This document shows, piece by piece, positions 1 to 10,746 of a stretch of DNA of 35,510 nucleotides. Each line of letters opens with the position of its first letter. Positions within the stretch are counted from its first letter, which is position 1. The notes below the pieces were generated by a model. That model was not told the origin of the DNA and searched no databases. It was given only the letters and a program-made list of their open reading frames with translations. The stretch is from Apostichopus californicus (taxonomy: Eukaryota > Echinodermata > Holothuroidea > Aspidochirotida > Stichopodidae): the NCBI GenBank assembly GCA_020650975.1, contig JAIPMN010014661.1, forward strand, positions 6,815 to 42,324, written 5' to 3'. A program made the position numbers and the translations under genes.

Positions 1-414
1 AGCGCGTTTACACGCTCCGCGCCAACTTAAGGTGGCGCTCCGCTTAGATAGTAATGATCACAACTCGGCGCCCCCCCCCCCCTAAACGAAAATCCTGTAT
101 CCGCCCCTGTCTATGGTGCCACGGCACACTATGTATTTTACAGACGGGACAGAGAATACCCAGTATCATCTTGCTTGGCCATAAAGAATGCTAGATATGC
201 TGGTTGCAACGTTGCAACAACGTAGGCTAGGTGAAGACTTCGCTAGGAGCCTGCGTGTGTTGTTGGTTGAACATTCAAGTAAGCGATTGTTCAGTTTCGA
301 TCGAGTTGATAACTGAACCCGAAAAAAAATATTTGGGAAAGGTTTATATACATTGAGGAACAAAAACATTTCATTGAAAAGGGTTCTAGTAATGTCAACT
401 ACGAACTCTACTCG

Positions 415-457
<43 letters not shown>

Positions 458-1344
458 CAGGGATGTACCCATGCACTGTTCCTAACAACATATTCAATAT
501 AAATTGGGCTTAGCCTATGCCAAAATGATACAAACTAATAATGCATCAGTTACGCATGCGAGAAACATTACTTACGGCTCTCATTCGGTCCCTTGTAAAA
601 TCTCTTTGAAAGAAACTTATTACTTTTACCAGGTACGTAATATATTTCAATAAAGAAAAATAAAAAAATTGCAAATCTGCCTAACCATCGGTTGCAAGAA
701 ATAAAAAATAAATAAAACACACTTTGCGTAGGATTCGGGTAATAAATTAAGACCGGGAAGTATCGCGTAGGGCGGGATAACCTGTGCAAACACTAGAAGC
801 AATGCTTTCTTACAGAATTCACAGGGTTGATACCAAAACCTTTTAGTTATAATTAATATTTGCAAAGAAAACCCATAATAAATGATATTTTGGTGGTATT
901 ATGTTGCCTATGAAAATGTGTTATAATGCAACATCGATTCATAGCAGATAATTAAATTGTACCTGGTTCAAGTAGGGGCCAATACTCCTTAATTATAACT
1001 TACAGGGTCGAAAACTGTTCACTTAACCTATACTAAGGCAGGCGGCAGGCCTAGCTTAACTTATGCCTACCCTACCGAGAAATAAGCCTATTAAAACAAC
1101 CAGCACCTCAGTACTCAGTAGGCTAGTAGTAATAAATTATTGTACTTTAGCACAACATATTCAGTAAGTACCCTATCCTAGGCTAGGGCGTTAGGTTAGT
1201 ACTATTAGGTATTGTATTTGTAGTGTTACTAGTCTAGTGGCCACAGAACAGTAAGTAAACTTAGCCTATTATAACAAGCCCCTGTCCAACGTAATGAATT
1301 TGAAGATATTTTTTAGGATTTTTAAAAATTCAGTTGATACTAAC
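1..1344. other. Leading non-coding stretch with a TA microsatellite
   Basis: I find no convincing gene here. It contains a poly-C run near 70-82, a TA dinucleotide repeat at about 415-457, and AT-rich sequence. A minus-strand stretch near 560-600 ends in a good donor (gtaagt after a short open piece), so a small exon of the minus-strand gene that may begin at 1481 could sit there, but nothing in its translation is recognisable. Confidence 0.5.
415..457. repeat. TA dinucleotide microsatellite
   Basis: An almost perfect run of alternating T and A of about 40 bases, followed by a short imperfect tail. It is a simple-sequence repeat and likely to vary in length between individuals. Confidence 0.95.
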
Positions 1345-1481
1345 CTTGCTTTTGAAGACATCTTGAACAGCTCCAGTTCAAACTTACGAAAGTCCAGAAA
1401 GTTGTAAATTCCGCGTTTTTCTCGTGTCACAACAACAGCAATTTGGTCGGTCGTGACTGGAAGGCTTTCCCGCTTTATCAT
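1345..1481 (-). CDS. Possible first coding exon of an unrecognised gene
   Basis: On the minus strand an ATG at 1481-1479 opens a frame that runs 45 codons to a plausible donor (gttagt) at 1344, leaving phase 2. The peptide is mixed and non-repetitive (it contains TREKRGIYNFLDFRKFELEL), which looks more like protein than chance. I do not recognise the family and cannot identify the next exon, which would lie below 1344. The gene would be divergent from the transposase gene that starts about 230 bases away, so the two could share a promoter region. It could instead be a chance open frame. Confidence 0.35.
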
Positions 1482-1709
1482 GTGGCATGAAGTGACGTGT
1501 CAAAGTTCGATTTGTAAACAAGGATGGACTAAAGAAGTTTAGTCCATTTGGAACCTTCGGGCATTATGATATCTGTGACTAGATATTTATAGTAGATTAG
1601 ATTGTGCGGACTAGCATTTATTAGTCGGTTGACAAACATGTTTTGTCCAGTGACCTATGAAATGGAGGACCAACTAAAATTGGTCAATATCACGAGTTTC
1701 TGTTTACAG

Positions 1710-4700
1710 TGCTTGCATTGTTTTCTGTCTGCAGTGGGGTCTCCAGGGCAGTCAAACAGACAACTTTTGGGAGCCTTGTCTGTATTGTGCAGAAATGCAA
1801 GACATGTGGCTGGAAGAGAACATGGAACAGTCAGCCATATGTTAAAGGAATTCCAGCGGGCAATCTGTTTTTGTCAGCGTCAATTCTTTTTTCAGGGGCA
1901 AGTGCTAGAAAGGTACTGAGAGTCCTGAAGTTCTTGAGATGTCAGGCTATATCAGAGAGGACCTTCTTCAGGCAGCAGAAAACATTTCTCCAGCCAGCCA
2001 TCCTCGGAATGTGGGAATCTGCACAGTGCCGTCTGGTCAGAGAACTGATGGATGAAGACCGTCCACTCATATTGGGTGGTGATGCAAGGGCAGATAGCGC
2101 AGGACATACTGCAAAGTTCGGCAGCTATAGTTAAATGGAATTGAAGAAGCAAAAAGTTATACAAGTCATTCTTGTACAATAAGTATTTTTTCACCTTGGT
2201 CATTATATTTTCTTTATACTCAACATTTCTCAAAAGGATATTTCAGTCAAAGCCACCTAGTCCAGCTGGAACACAGTGGTTTGTGAAGTTAGTGGTATAA
2301 TTGGTTGCCAAAACGATTAGTGATTCAAATGGTTATAACACCTAAAGGGCATGTGCCTCCCTCCAGCTATTCAGTAACCCTGTCCTGCTACACTTGGGAA
2401 TTGAACATCTCCACAAAATTGTTTGTCTTCTAGAGTAACAGAATTAAAGATTTCTGTAAAGTGGATTTCCTTCTATCATACATGGGTATTGGGCATGGGA
2501 TTATAATTCAAACTATGACTACATATGTACAGAGTATATACAGGTACTTCTTCCTTTTCATTAGCAGAAAAATGAAGTTACCACCAGCAATGCTATGGAG
2601 TTAAGATTGAAGAGGGCTATGGGGTGGATGATCAACACCGGAATGATGTCAGGGCTCTCTATTCAGTGCATCATCACAGATCGACACCTTCAGGTTTCTA
2701 AGTGGATCAGAGAAAACTTAACATGCCTTGGAATCAAACATTACTATGATGTCTGGCACATTGCGAAATATACGTTTAAATTTTTGATTTAGGGTATGAA
2801 CATGTATATGGTGCCAGGTTTGTGAAATGGTATAAGCGCAATTTCAACAGTGAAAGCACAAATTTAGTAATTAATCTCAAAGTTAACAGTCCAGTCAGGC
2901 AAATTAAGTTCATGTGATGTATGGAACTAAGAATAATGCCAGTACCTTGAAAAACCCAGTGCTGCTACATGCCTTTTATGGTGCTTTTATATTACACACA
3001 CATTGTAAACTGGTATAAATTTTATCATGCAGCTCTTTCCTGTTGCTTACCATTTAATTGGGCACTGAAACAAGGCACTGGGCATATATTTTGCTTCAAA
3101 TGAAGGACTAATGCATTTGGGTGAAGGTAAAACCTGTACCTTAATAATGTCTCTTTTTCGTCTATATTTGTCCATTTAGTATTGAAAGTATATTTTGTTT
3201 TTTCCCTGTATTATCAGCCATTACAAAAATGTTGAAAGCACTTGGGAAACCAAAGGGCTGTGAGGTTGTGATGGGCTGGAAGCAGACCATAATAAACCAT
3301 ATCTACTGGTCTGCTTCGAGTTCTCCAACAGGTGATCCTCAGCTGATGCTCGAGAAGTTTCTCTCGATAGAGAACCACATCCAAAATAAACATTGAGACC
3401 TTCCAGCTAAATTGTTTGTGGAATGTGCCCATGAACCAATTTCAGCAGAAGCAGAACGTACAAAGGCTTGGCTAGAACCTGGTGAGTTTGTAATTTTTTA
3501 GGCATGGGTGAAGGGGATTTTTTGGAGCAGGTAAACCAGTTGCTTGTTTTCATGAAATTAGTTGCTGGTCAAAACAAATACCAGTTGAAACAGAGACTAT
3601 TATTAGAGATAGGCGAGGGGGGGGGGTGAGGTTGGTGAGAACTGGTCAAACAGTCTCGGATTAAACAATCCATAGCAGAGGTATGGAAAGGGATGAAGTT
3701 GTTGACCACTACACTCGTCTTTCTTCACTTTGAAGGTGTTTTGAGGGAGGAGGGGGAGGGTTGCCACCCAAGGCTAAATAAGGGAGACAGCAGCTCATTT
3801 TCATTGGTATGACAAAGGTATTGTAATGCATAAGGTGATTGTCAAAGAATCCAGAATATTATAGTTTACTATTGACACTCATGTCTGTGGTTTTTCAACA
3901 CAGGTTCAGAGCCTTGTGAAATGGTAAGTGCCATTCTCAATAAGACACACCTGAAGAATGCCGTTAAAAAGATGTCACCAAAGGAACAAACTTCCAGTAT
4001 TGAGGCTTTCCACTCTCTAATTCTGCAGTTTGCACCAGAGCAGCTCATCTTTTCGTATGAAGGAATGACATGCAGGTAACTTGAAACGTCTTTCTAGGTA
4101 ATGATTCAAAGTAATGATCAGGACCATGGAGGTATAATATGAAAAGAGTAAGGATGTTACACCCAATGGTCAGGAAAGGTGGCACGGTCACTGTTTTAGA
4201 TGTGTGGATGTAGAAACAGAGTTGACACTGCTGGTCTTACACTGGTGTAGTGCTGTTTGACATTTACCTGATCAGTTTTGTACACATTCTCTTCAAGGAT
4301 ATTACCAAGTAGCCAGCTCAGTTGTGTTCCTTTGGTGTAAAACTGGTGTAGGGTGCAAGCTTTCCGTTCTTGACAACATAATATTACACGTGAATTCCGT
4401 TTTCATGAAGTGGGAACATAGCAGTTATATTTTTATTTTTACTTTTGCTTTCCATAGTAACAGTGTTGTGTGTTCTTTAGCAGAACCCTCCTTGCAGCCC
4501 TGCACTTCAACGAGAATGCTAGGAGAGAACAGGCAAAAACCAAAAAACAGGCAAAATCAGGCAAAATCCTGCTTTCAAACTTGATTTTCCAAGGGCAAAA
4601 TGTGGTGGTTACACCCTCAGGCGGCGACCTATGGGAGCCACTTTTGCTGAGTTGATAACAAAAATTGAATTTCATGTGTTTGTAATTTTCAGCTTGAAGA

Positions 4701-5131
4701 GGGCAGTTGTATATACATATTGTAACAGGTTTATAACACCTTTCAGTAGATAGGGATACATGACAAGTGGTCATTATTTCATTTTTCATGCATCTAGTGA
4801 CAATTGAACTAACCCTTGGCTTACAATTAAAAGATTGTATCCAGTTCTTACAAACATGATGATCCTGCAACTTTATTTGTTATATTTGGTACAGATGACA
4901 AAGAGTGGACATACTGTAATAAGTTGTCTCTTATTTTTGTTTTATTTATTCTTAGGCTATGTAGATGACTTGATGGCAGAAATGAACAAGTTGGCTGAAG
5001 GTGGGGACAAGACTCAGCCCGAGGCAGAGAGTCGGATTTCCTCGCCGCCTCCTGCTATGTCTAGTTCATGTGAAGGGCCCACTTTGGAAGACGCTATCAA
5101 GAAACACTACACACGGTTCAAGACCCAGTAG
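1710..5131 (+). pseudogene. Degenerate transposase gene, six exons (THAP/Kolobok-like family suspected)
   Basis: Exons read at 1710-2182, 2568-2769, 3218-3481, 3904-4075, 4484-4650 and 4956-5131, and the phases agree at every junction. Landmarks in order: a CxxC (KCKTCGW) and NSQPYVKGIPAGN; GGDARADSAGHTAKFGSY, probably carrying the first catalytic Asp; ITDRHLQVSKW with YYDVWHIAK; a W-rich INHIYWSASSSPTGD block; SIEAFHSLILQFAP, a plausible catalytic Glu; LLAALHFNENARREQA; and C-terminal YVDDLMAEM. This order fits a multi-copy transposase-like family of fish and invertebrates that I associate with THAP/Kolobok elements, although no THAP domain is visible here. The copy is broken. In-frame stops lie at 2132-2134, 2180-2182 and 3394-3396, and the exon 2 donor reads ATACGT where GTACGT would be expected. 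The natural start was not found. Coding identity is confident; superfamily assignment is moderate. Confidence 0.82.
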
Positions 5132-6859
5132 CTACATGACCTTGGAGTACCTGCACTACGAATGCAGCTCCACACAATAACATTTTCTGCACTTAATCCT
5201 TCGGTCAATCTACTGCCATTCATGTAATGTTTATAAGGTTAACCCTTCATTTTTTTTAGCTGATCTCTCTGGATGTCCCGCAGACCTGAAAAACTTTTAA
5301 TTCCCAAATGTAATTTAAAATTCAGAAGTTGTTTGAGTTTGCTCATGGTTAGAGGAAATGTTTGAACCATGTTTTTACTTCTTTCTTTGTGCAGCAATTA
5401 CGATGCACTACTTACTGTGCCGTTTTGGCTGGTACATTTAAGTTAACACCCTCTCAAATTGCCCTATTAGGTAGTAATATGCTATGAGGTTATCTTGAGA
5501 TGGGCTGAGTTATGTACATCTTCTTGTGTACATTTTCATTGCCCCAATTTATTTTTTGAAAATGCTAGGTCCATTTGTTATGGCAAAAATATTTGTTGTG
5601 TACAGGTTTATTTCTTCATAATAGCCAAAGTGATTGCTTGCACAACTAATATTGTATCCAGGGGCTCACCTATGAGCCTCTTGTGGAGTCAAACATGCTC
5701 ATCTCAGAGGAGGCGAAGTTGGTAAATTTGATATCACATATCTAAAGTATCAACGAAAGCATCTAAGAGTAAATTAAGTCGATTTTACCCAATCAATGTT
5801 GTAGTTGAAGAACCCTCTGTAATTTTTTGGAGACAGACATTCACCTATATCGTCAGCATCCATATTTTTCTCTTGTGATGAAGTATTCAAATAATCTTTA
5901 AGGAATCACAATGCCATTTTGAAATCTGGTTTCTAAAGCCTTGCTACAATATGTCATTTAATACATTTCAGCAAAACTCATTGTTTGGAGGGGTTACTTT
6001 GTTTCAATTATAAGGGATGGGTGTACAATAGTGGAAGTAAAACTCGTTATATTTTCCCAGTCTCAGTTGACTCAGCTTACTCCAGGAAAACCATTTTTTT
6101 CTTGTTTGGGGGAGGGGGCGGGTGTCATAAGGGTAGGTCAATAAAGTAGTTAAAAAGATTTTATTCCAAAGGGTATTTAAATCTCCCAGAGATTTAATTT
6201 AGACAGTTACAGAACCAAAATTCACACAACGCAGATCAGATCTTAAATCAATGAAGCATTTTTATTACAAACTGGTTCTACACATTCCGTCATTCCATCA
6301 TTCTGAACAATCTGGTGACTGAAGAAACTTAACAATCATAAGTAACGGAAGTAAGTTAAAACGCAAACAATCCGAGATTTATTGATAGGGTGTATTACTG
6401 GGATTAAGGAGAATAATCGAAAAACAACTCATTCACTGCTGGAGAAACAAAGTCTAAACATTAAAAGAGTTCTGCTGCTTTCATTGGTCTTTATTATGAC
6501 TTTCTGTTCAATATTATTGGAGATATGGATATTTTGGCTTCCAGACAAAAGGAACAAAGCAAACATGTCTGGGAGGTAAATGCTCCTAAAAAGGTCAATC
6601 CTAGTTCACTTATGCACATACTACATGACATTATGGTCATGCCATACATGTGTCGAAATGCTTCAAAACATGCCTTTTCTTTTAATTGTTGATGGTGGTT
6701 CTTGAAAATGACCATTTCGTTCTTAATTAAAAGCCTTGAATTTCCATATATCAACACTGAGGGAACACTGAATATTTCTTAATCCAACACGATCGTAGAA
6801 TAGAAAAAGTGTTTCTGGAGAGATTTCAGAGCCAAGGCTTCCTATACAATTGACTTTTC
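5132..6859. other. Intergenic region between two convergent relic genes
   Basis: No supported exon. The transposase gene ends at its left edge (plus strand) and the P2X7-like gene at its right edge (minus strand), so it should hold both 3' ends. A plus-strand AATAAA lies near 6140 and a minus-strand AATAAA (TTTATT) near 6490. They are possible polyadenylation signals but are common in AT-rich DNA. A G-rich stretch is at about 6109-6120. Confidence 0.55.
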
Positions 6860-8323
6860 TCATGGCAACTTGAATCCAGTGGTATGACCATTGGCTGGAA
6901 ACTCACGTGTAATCCTTTGGACAGCACATGATGGTAGCACAACCCTGACATGCCTTCCTAGGAACCCCCAGCATCATCTAACCAGTTGACGGTAGGCTAT
7001 GTATCTGTACTGCCTGAAAAAAATGATGAAAGTTGAAATGTATTAACGTTGGCCATGATGTCACAATAACATGCAGAGATACAATGCACAGATTGGTAAC
7101 ATTGATTGTGAATTCATACCTTCCATGTTTCATGAAACATTGTTTGGTTTCATACAATTGATTTAACATTTGAAATGGATGCAAGAAGCACCTGTGTATT
7201 AATAATTTAAAAGTAGGCTTGGAGAAAACTGGTAGGCAACTTGGTGAATGCTTTTGATAGAACAGAGAAATATATGCTGGACTCTTCATGTAATCATACA
7301 AAATTCCATAAACAACACATACATTTAGGGGGAGCTGTCTCTCTTCCTTTGGGGGGGGGGGAGTTTGAGGGAGGGGGTTGGACTATCTTAACATGACCAA
7401 AGAAATTCAAACCATAAAGAATGTTACAAAAAGATATTGTTGTAACATATTTACTTACTCATGTATGAAATCTTCCCCAACAGCATGATCTTCATACTCT
7501 TCATTAAAATTGTTGTATGCAGTCAAGAAGACATGAGGGTCCAAGCACACACTCATAAATCCATGTGTTTCAGTGATATATTCGGTTGCTCACTCCCCTT
7601 CCTTCTTCTCTGGTAAATTTTTTCAACCTCATGACAGCACATGCATTCTCGTGCAGTGGGCATTGCGAAGTTCAGAACACTGCGTACACCATTACAACCT
7701 ACAGCAAGAGCCAATTTCAAGATAAACTACGAAGCTACAGTTCTGTTCTCTCCAAAATTACCCCACCATATCAAGTATATTTTCCGGAGATTTATACCAT
7801 AAGATGAAGTTTTGTGGTGTTTTAAGGCTCTGGTGTCCGAACTTCGCAGTGTCCATGCTACTACACTAGTACTACACAGCATACTGTACAGTACATGTAC
7901 TTTGATGTACACTCATTAGCAGCAGCGGGTAGTACAATACAAAACCTACACTGTACATATTGGCTGTCAGTCGCCGTAAACAATGAACATATACGATTTA
8001 GCCAGTTTCGCGAATTCCACGGACACGCACAAAATGTACTGCAATTTGTGAATACTTTTGTAAGTTACAAAATTCTTACCACGTTTCTGTTCCTTGCAGT
8101 CTTTCCGCACGGCTTGTCTAACAGGTTCGAACTGATAAGGTTCTACGTCTAGCACCTCTGGTCCACCCTCAACGTCCGGTTCAATTTCGGCTTGTTCATT
8201 GCCTTTACGCTCTGCTTCGAAATCTGAGAAAGTGCACTCTAATTGTAAGCCAATTTCACTGACTGATGAAGAACCACTATCACTTTGAACTTCGGTTGCC
8301 GCAATTGGTTATGGATCCGCCAT
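6860..8323 (-). pseudogene. Degenerate P2X7 intracellular (ballast) domain-like gene
   Basis: Three minus-strand exons are readable. Exon 1 (8323-8080) begins ATGGCGGATCCA and carries an acidic leader ending VLDVEPYQFEPVRQAVRK, with donor gtaaga. Exon 2 (about 7663-7459) carries MPTARECMCCHEVEKIY, then VCLDPHVFLTAY and EDFIHE, with donor gtaagt. Exon 3 (7013-6860) carries QYRYIAYRQLVR, CWGFLGRHVRVVLPSC and a short TTGFKLP end. The YxFEP motif, the ECxCC cysteines and the RYxAYRQxVRxxWxxLG block are hallmarks of the cysteine-rich P2X7 C-terminal ballast domain, which also exists as stand-alone invertebrate proteins. No P2X channel part is present. Damage: TAA at codon 5 (8311-8309), a frameshift near 7577-7585, TGA at 6976-6974 where the family has Trp, and loss of the WCxCGxC segment next to an inserted inverted-repeat element (7661-7851). 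Confidence 0.8.
7661..7851. mobile_element. MITE-like insertion inside the P2X7-like gene
   Basis: About 190 bases bounded by imperfect inverted repeats: CATTGCGAAGTTCAGAACAC at 7661-7680 pairs with the reverse complement of GTGTCCGAACTTCGCAGTG at 7833-7851. The size and ends resemble a hAT-type MITE. The left end falls exactly at the codon before the MPTARECMCC segment of the P2X7-like exon. The eight bases on each side do not match, so no target-site duplication is visible; it may be old or the boundary imprecise. Confidence 0.6.
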
Positions 8324-8464
8324 TTCACAGGAAATTTTGAATTCATATCGTACTTGTGATCGGTGTTTTGTGTAGTAACTACTAGTGGTATGGGTACTCG
8401 TCTAATGTGTACGTGTGTGGTATGTTCCGAGGATCGTAAACAGCGACAACAAACGTGTTCCTAA

Positions 8465-8476
8465 CATGACGTCATG
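8465..8476. promoter_or_regulatory. Palindromic CRE-like site upstream of the P2X7-like gene
   Basis: The 12-base perfect palindrome CATGACGTCATG contains the full TGACGTCA CREB/ATF site. It lies about 140 bases upstream of the proposed minus-strand ATG at 8323, a normal promoter distance. The role is inferred from motif and position only. Confidence 0.4.
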
Positions 8477-9674
8477 CGAATCGGAAAATTTTAGAGTCAA
8501 GAAAGTTTCAAACGCCGAAGAGAGTAAATTCATTCTCAATTTTCGACTTGAAAAATCAAGTTTTAAACTGGCAGATTGGTTGATACATGTTCTGCAGAAC
8601 ATTCTTTGATGGATCCCAAAAATATAGGACTTTGAAATTTTCGTGTCATGGCCACTTTAAACATTTTTTCAGGTAACTACATACTTCGTTTGTTGGGAAC
8701 TGCAAACATTCGCAATGTCGCCCTGGGATATGTGATCGATACCATATATATGGCACTTGAATTGAATCGACGTCGTTCAAATTGAAACCTTTTTTCCCCG
8801 CCGAGTGCGGATTGACATCCGCTGCATGTGTAGCTTACGTAAATTTTGAATGATTTTTCTGTTTTCTACTCCATTATACAAGTGTCATATTTAAACGTAA
8901 GTATCATTCAAATTCATTTGTAAGATTCTGATGATTTATTGACTTTTATACTCACGAATGTTGAGATGTTTTACTTGTTTCTGTCGGCAAAAAGTGAACC
9001 TAAATTCGTGCAGCTAATGATAATTAACGTTAGGGCCCTACTCGAGGTGTAGCAGTAAAACCTACTAGTCCTAACGTTCGTTTGCCGATATGAGCGCAAT
9101 AAACTTCAAAAAAATAATATTTTAAAGTGCAAAACGGATAAAAAAGAAATCATAATATTTACACATGTTACACCTAGGCCCAGGCCTACTTGTTAGATGG
9201 TGTTTATCTTTTGTCAAAGTAGCCCTAGGCCAAGCCTAACGGTAGTAACGTTAGGCTACTATTACTAATATTAGGTGAATTAACGGGGTGCACGAAATTA
9301 GGGGGTGCACCTCCAATTCTGATATGAGCGCACCGGTGTTAATTGAAAGAAAAAGAAGGTGATTATTTTAACCTTACGTCAATAGGCCTAGGCTAAGTTG
9401 TCCTAAGTATGGCCAAAAAAGTGTCGCTTAAATTTTCCACAATTTCATTGCGTTACCATGGCAACCAGATTTTTAATGAAAATGGGTAAAATTCAAGAAA
9501 TCCTCAATTTTCTGGCTTTATTATTGTGGAAAAATCATTTTTATGGTCACTGAAATTTCTATCCAAATATGTGTAAAATACTTGACCTTGAGCAAGAAAG
9601 GAAGCTCCTAAATATTATCGTTAATTAATTAAGCAAGTCGTAAAAGTAATCATTTCAACAAAAATTCTAAGGGT
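8477..9674. other. Intergenic region between divergent P2X7-like and BEN-like genes
   Basis: No supported exon. It should hold the 5' flanks of two divergent relic genes. It contains scattered aggccta-type words around 9170-9390, a GATATGAGCGCA word repeated near 9087 and 9329, and an X-box at 9452-9465 that is listed separately. Confidence 0.5.
9452..9465. promoter_or_regulatory. RFX-type X-box upstream of the BEN gene
   Basis: GTTACCATGGCAAC matches the RFX X-box consensus GTNRCC-N(0-3)-RGYAAC in both half sites with a two-base AT spacer. It lies about 210 bases upstream of the proposed BEN-gene ATG at 9675. A single 14-base match has limited chance probability, but function is inference. 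Confidence 0.45.
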
Positions 9675-10259
9675 ATGGATTTCTGTCACAAACAACAAAA
9701 AGAGCCAAAGAAAAACTGTTTGGTGTATTGGACTGAAGAAGCACGTGCTAGCGTTGCGCCCATTAGCTCTATTGCGCCTGATACAAATGTTGGAGGCGAG
9801 ACGTTGGTAAAATGGGGAAAGAAGTACCCTGCAACAATTTCCATAATCAGTGGTAAGTACAAAATTAATTTCTTCTCAGGCATGGGGATTCCTCTCCATG
9901 GTGAGAATACAGAGTGTGTTCAACCACAATGTTCCTCTGACTTCTAACCATGGTTTTGTTTTTTGTATGTGCACTGCAATATAAGTATATGATGATATAC
10001 GGTTAGTTGTTAAATCCATATTATTTTCGCATATTAAAACCTTTTTCCTAAAAGATTGATTCTATTGTACACTGATCTGTGTACCGTATTTGAATTTGTT
10101 GTAGGTTACTGGTTTATTCAAAGTATTGTTCAACTGTATTATAGGTATGTGCAGTGTGCACGAAGCAATCAATAGATATCTCATAATTTTGTCAAAAGAA
10201 ACCCGAAACAGACCATTAGAAACCACCCTTTACTACCGTTAGTGGGATCACTACATCTA

Positions 10260-10730
10260 ATTACAACCATCAGTTCGGGATATCTGCCAGGTGTATCCCA
10301 ATTGAGATATTGATGTCAAAGGCAAGGGATTACAACATTTTCTTAGCATAAATGAGTTTGCGCAGAAATAGGGGGAAATCCGCACCAAGTGATGAATATG
10401 CATAATAAACAAAGGCAATTTTCTTTCATATCACGAAGGCTTAGCCATATCCGTGGGGGGATAACAAAATTGGTGAAAGAAAGTGGCAGTTCTGAATTAA
10501 AAATGTAAATATTACTTGGGAAAACGTTTTTTAACATTGATTTTGGGTTATAACTAAAAGGTTTGTTTTATTTTTCATGTATAAGTTAAGATAAGTGACG
10601 GCGAAATTTTAAGCATAACTGTAGAGTTGACTGGTCTGGTATCCCTTTTGGGATAGTGTATCCCAATGGAGATACAGCAGACCTGTATCCCGTTTGGCAG
10701 ATATCCCGCACTGACCATGGAGCTATAAAT
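10260..10730. mobile_element. Inverted-repeat element in the first BEN intron
   Basis: The segment near 10265-10305, containing CGGGATATCTGCCA, recurs inverted near 10660-10715, where GGCAGATATCCCG reads as its reverse complement. Further GTATCCC words sit inside both arms. This arrangement fits a non-autonomous DNA transposon of about 450-470 bases. I see no clear target-site duplication, so the outer limits are approximate. Confidence 0.55.
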
Positions 10731-10746
10731 AGTTTATAGCTCCATG
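10716..10746. repeat. 31-base perfect hairpin
   Basis: Two exactly complementary 14-base arms (CATGGAGCTATAAA and TTTATAGCTCCATG) are separated by the three-base loop TAG. It overlaps the right end of the inverted-repeat element at 10260-10730. Confidence 0.9.

Noticed and set aside
1602..1919. Open frame of 105 codons overlapping the first transposase exon
   Set aside because: The recognisable conserved motifs (NSQPYVKG, GGDARADSAGH) are in another frame; this one is a shadow.
8118..8128. GGTTCGAAC word resembling a tRNA B box
   Set aside because: It lies inside the P2X7-like first exon and no A box or cloverleaf fits around it.
8402..8609. Paired opposite-strand open frames near the P2X7-like promoter
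   Set aside because: No recognisable content; the region is better explained as 5' flank with a CRE-like palindrome.
1480..8670. Weak similarity between GTGGCATGA... near 1490 and the reverse complement of the sequence near 8640, as transposon ends
   Set aside because: Only short scattered matches with gaps; not enough to call terminal inverted repeats.
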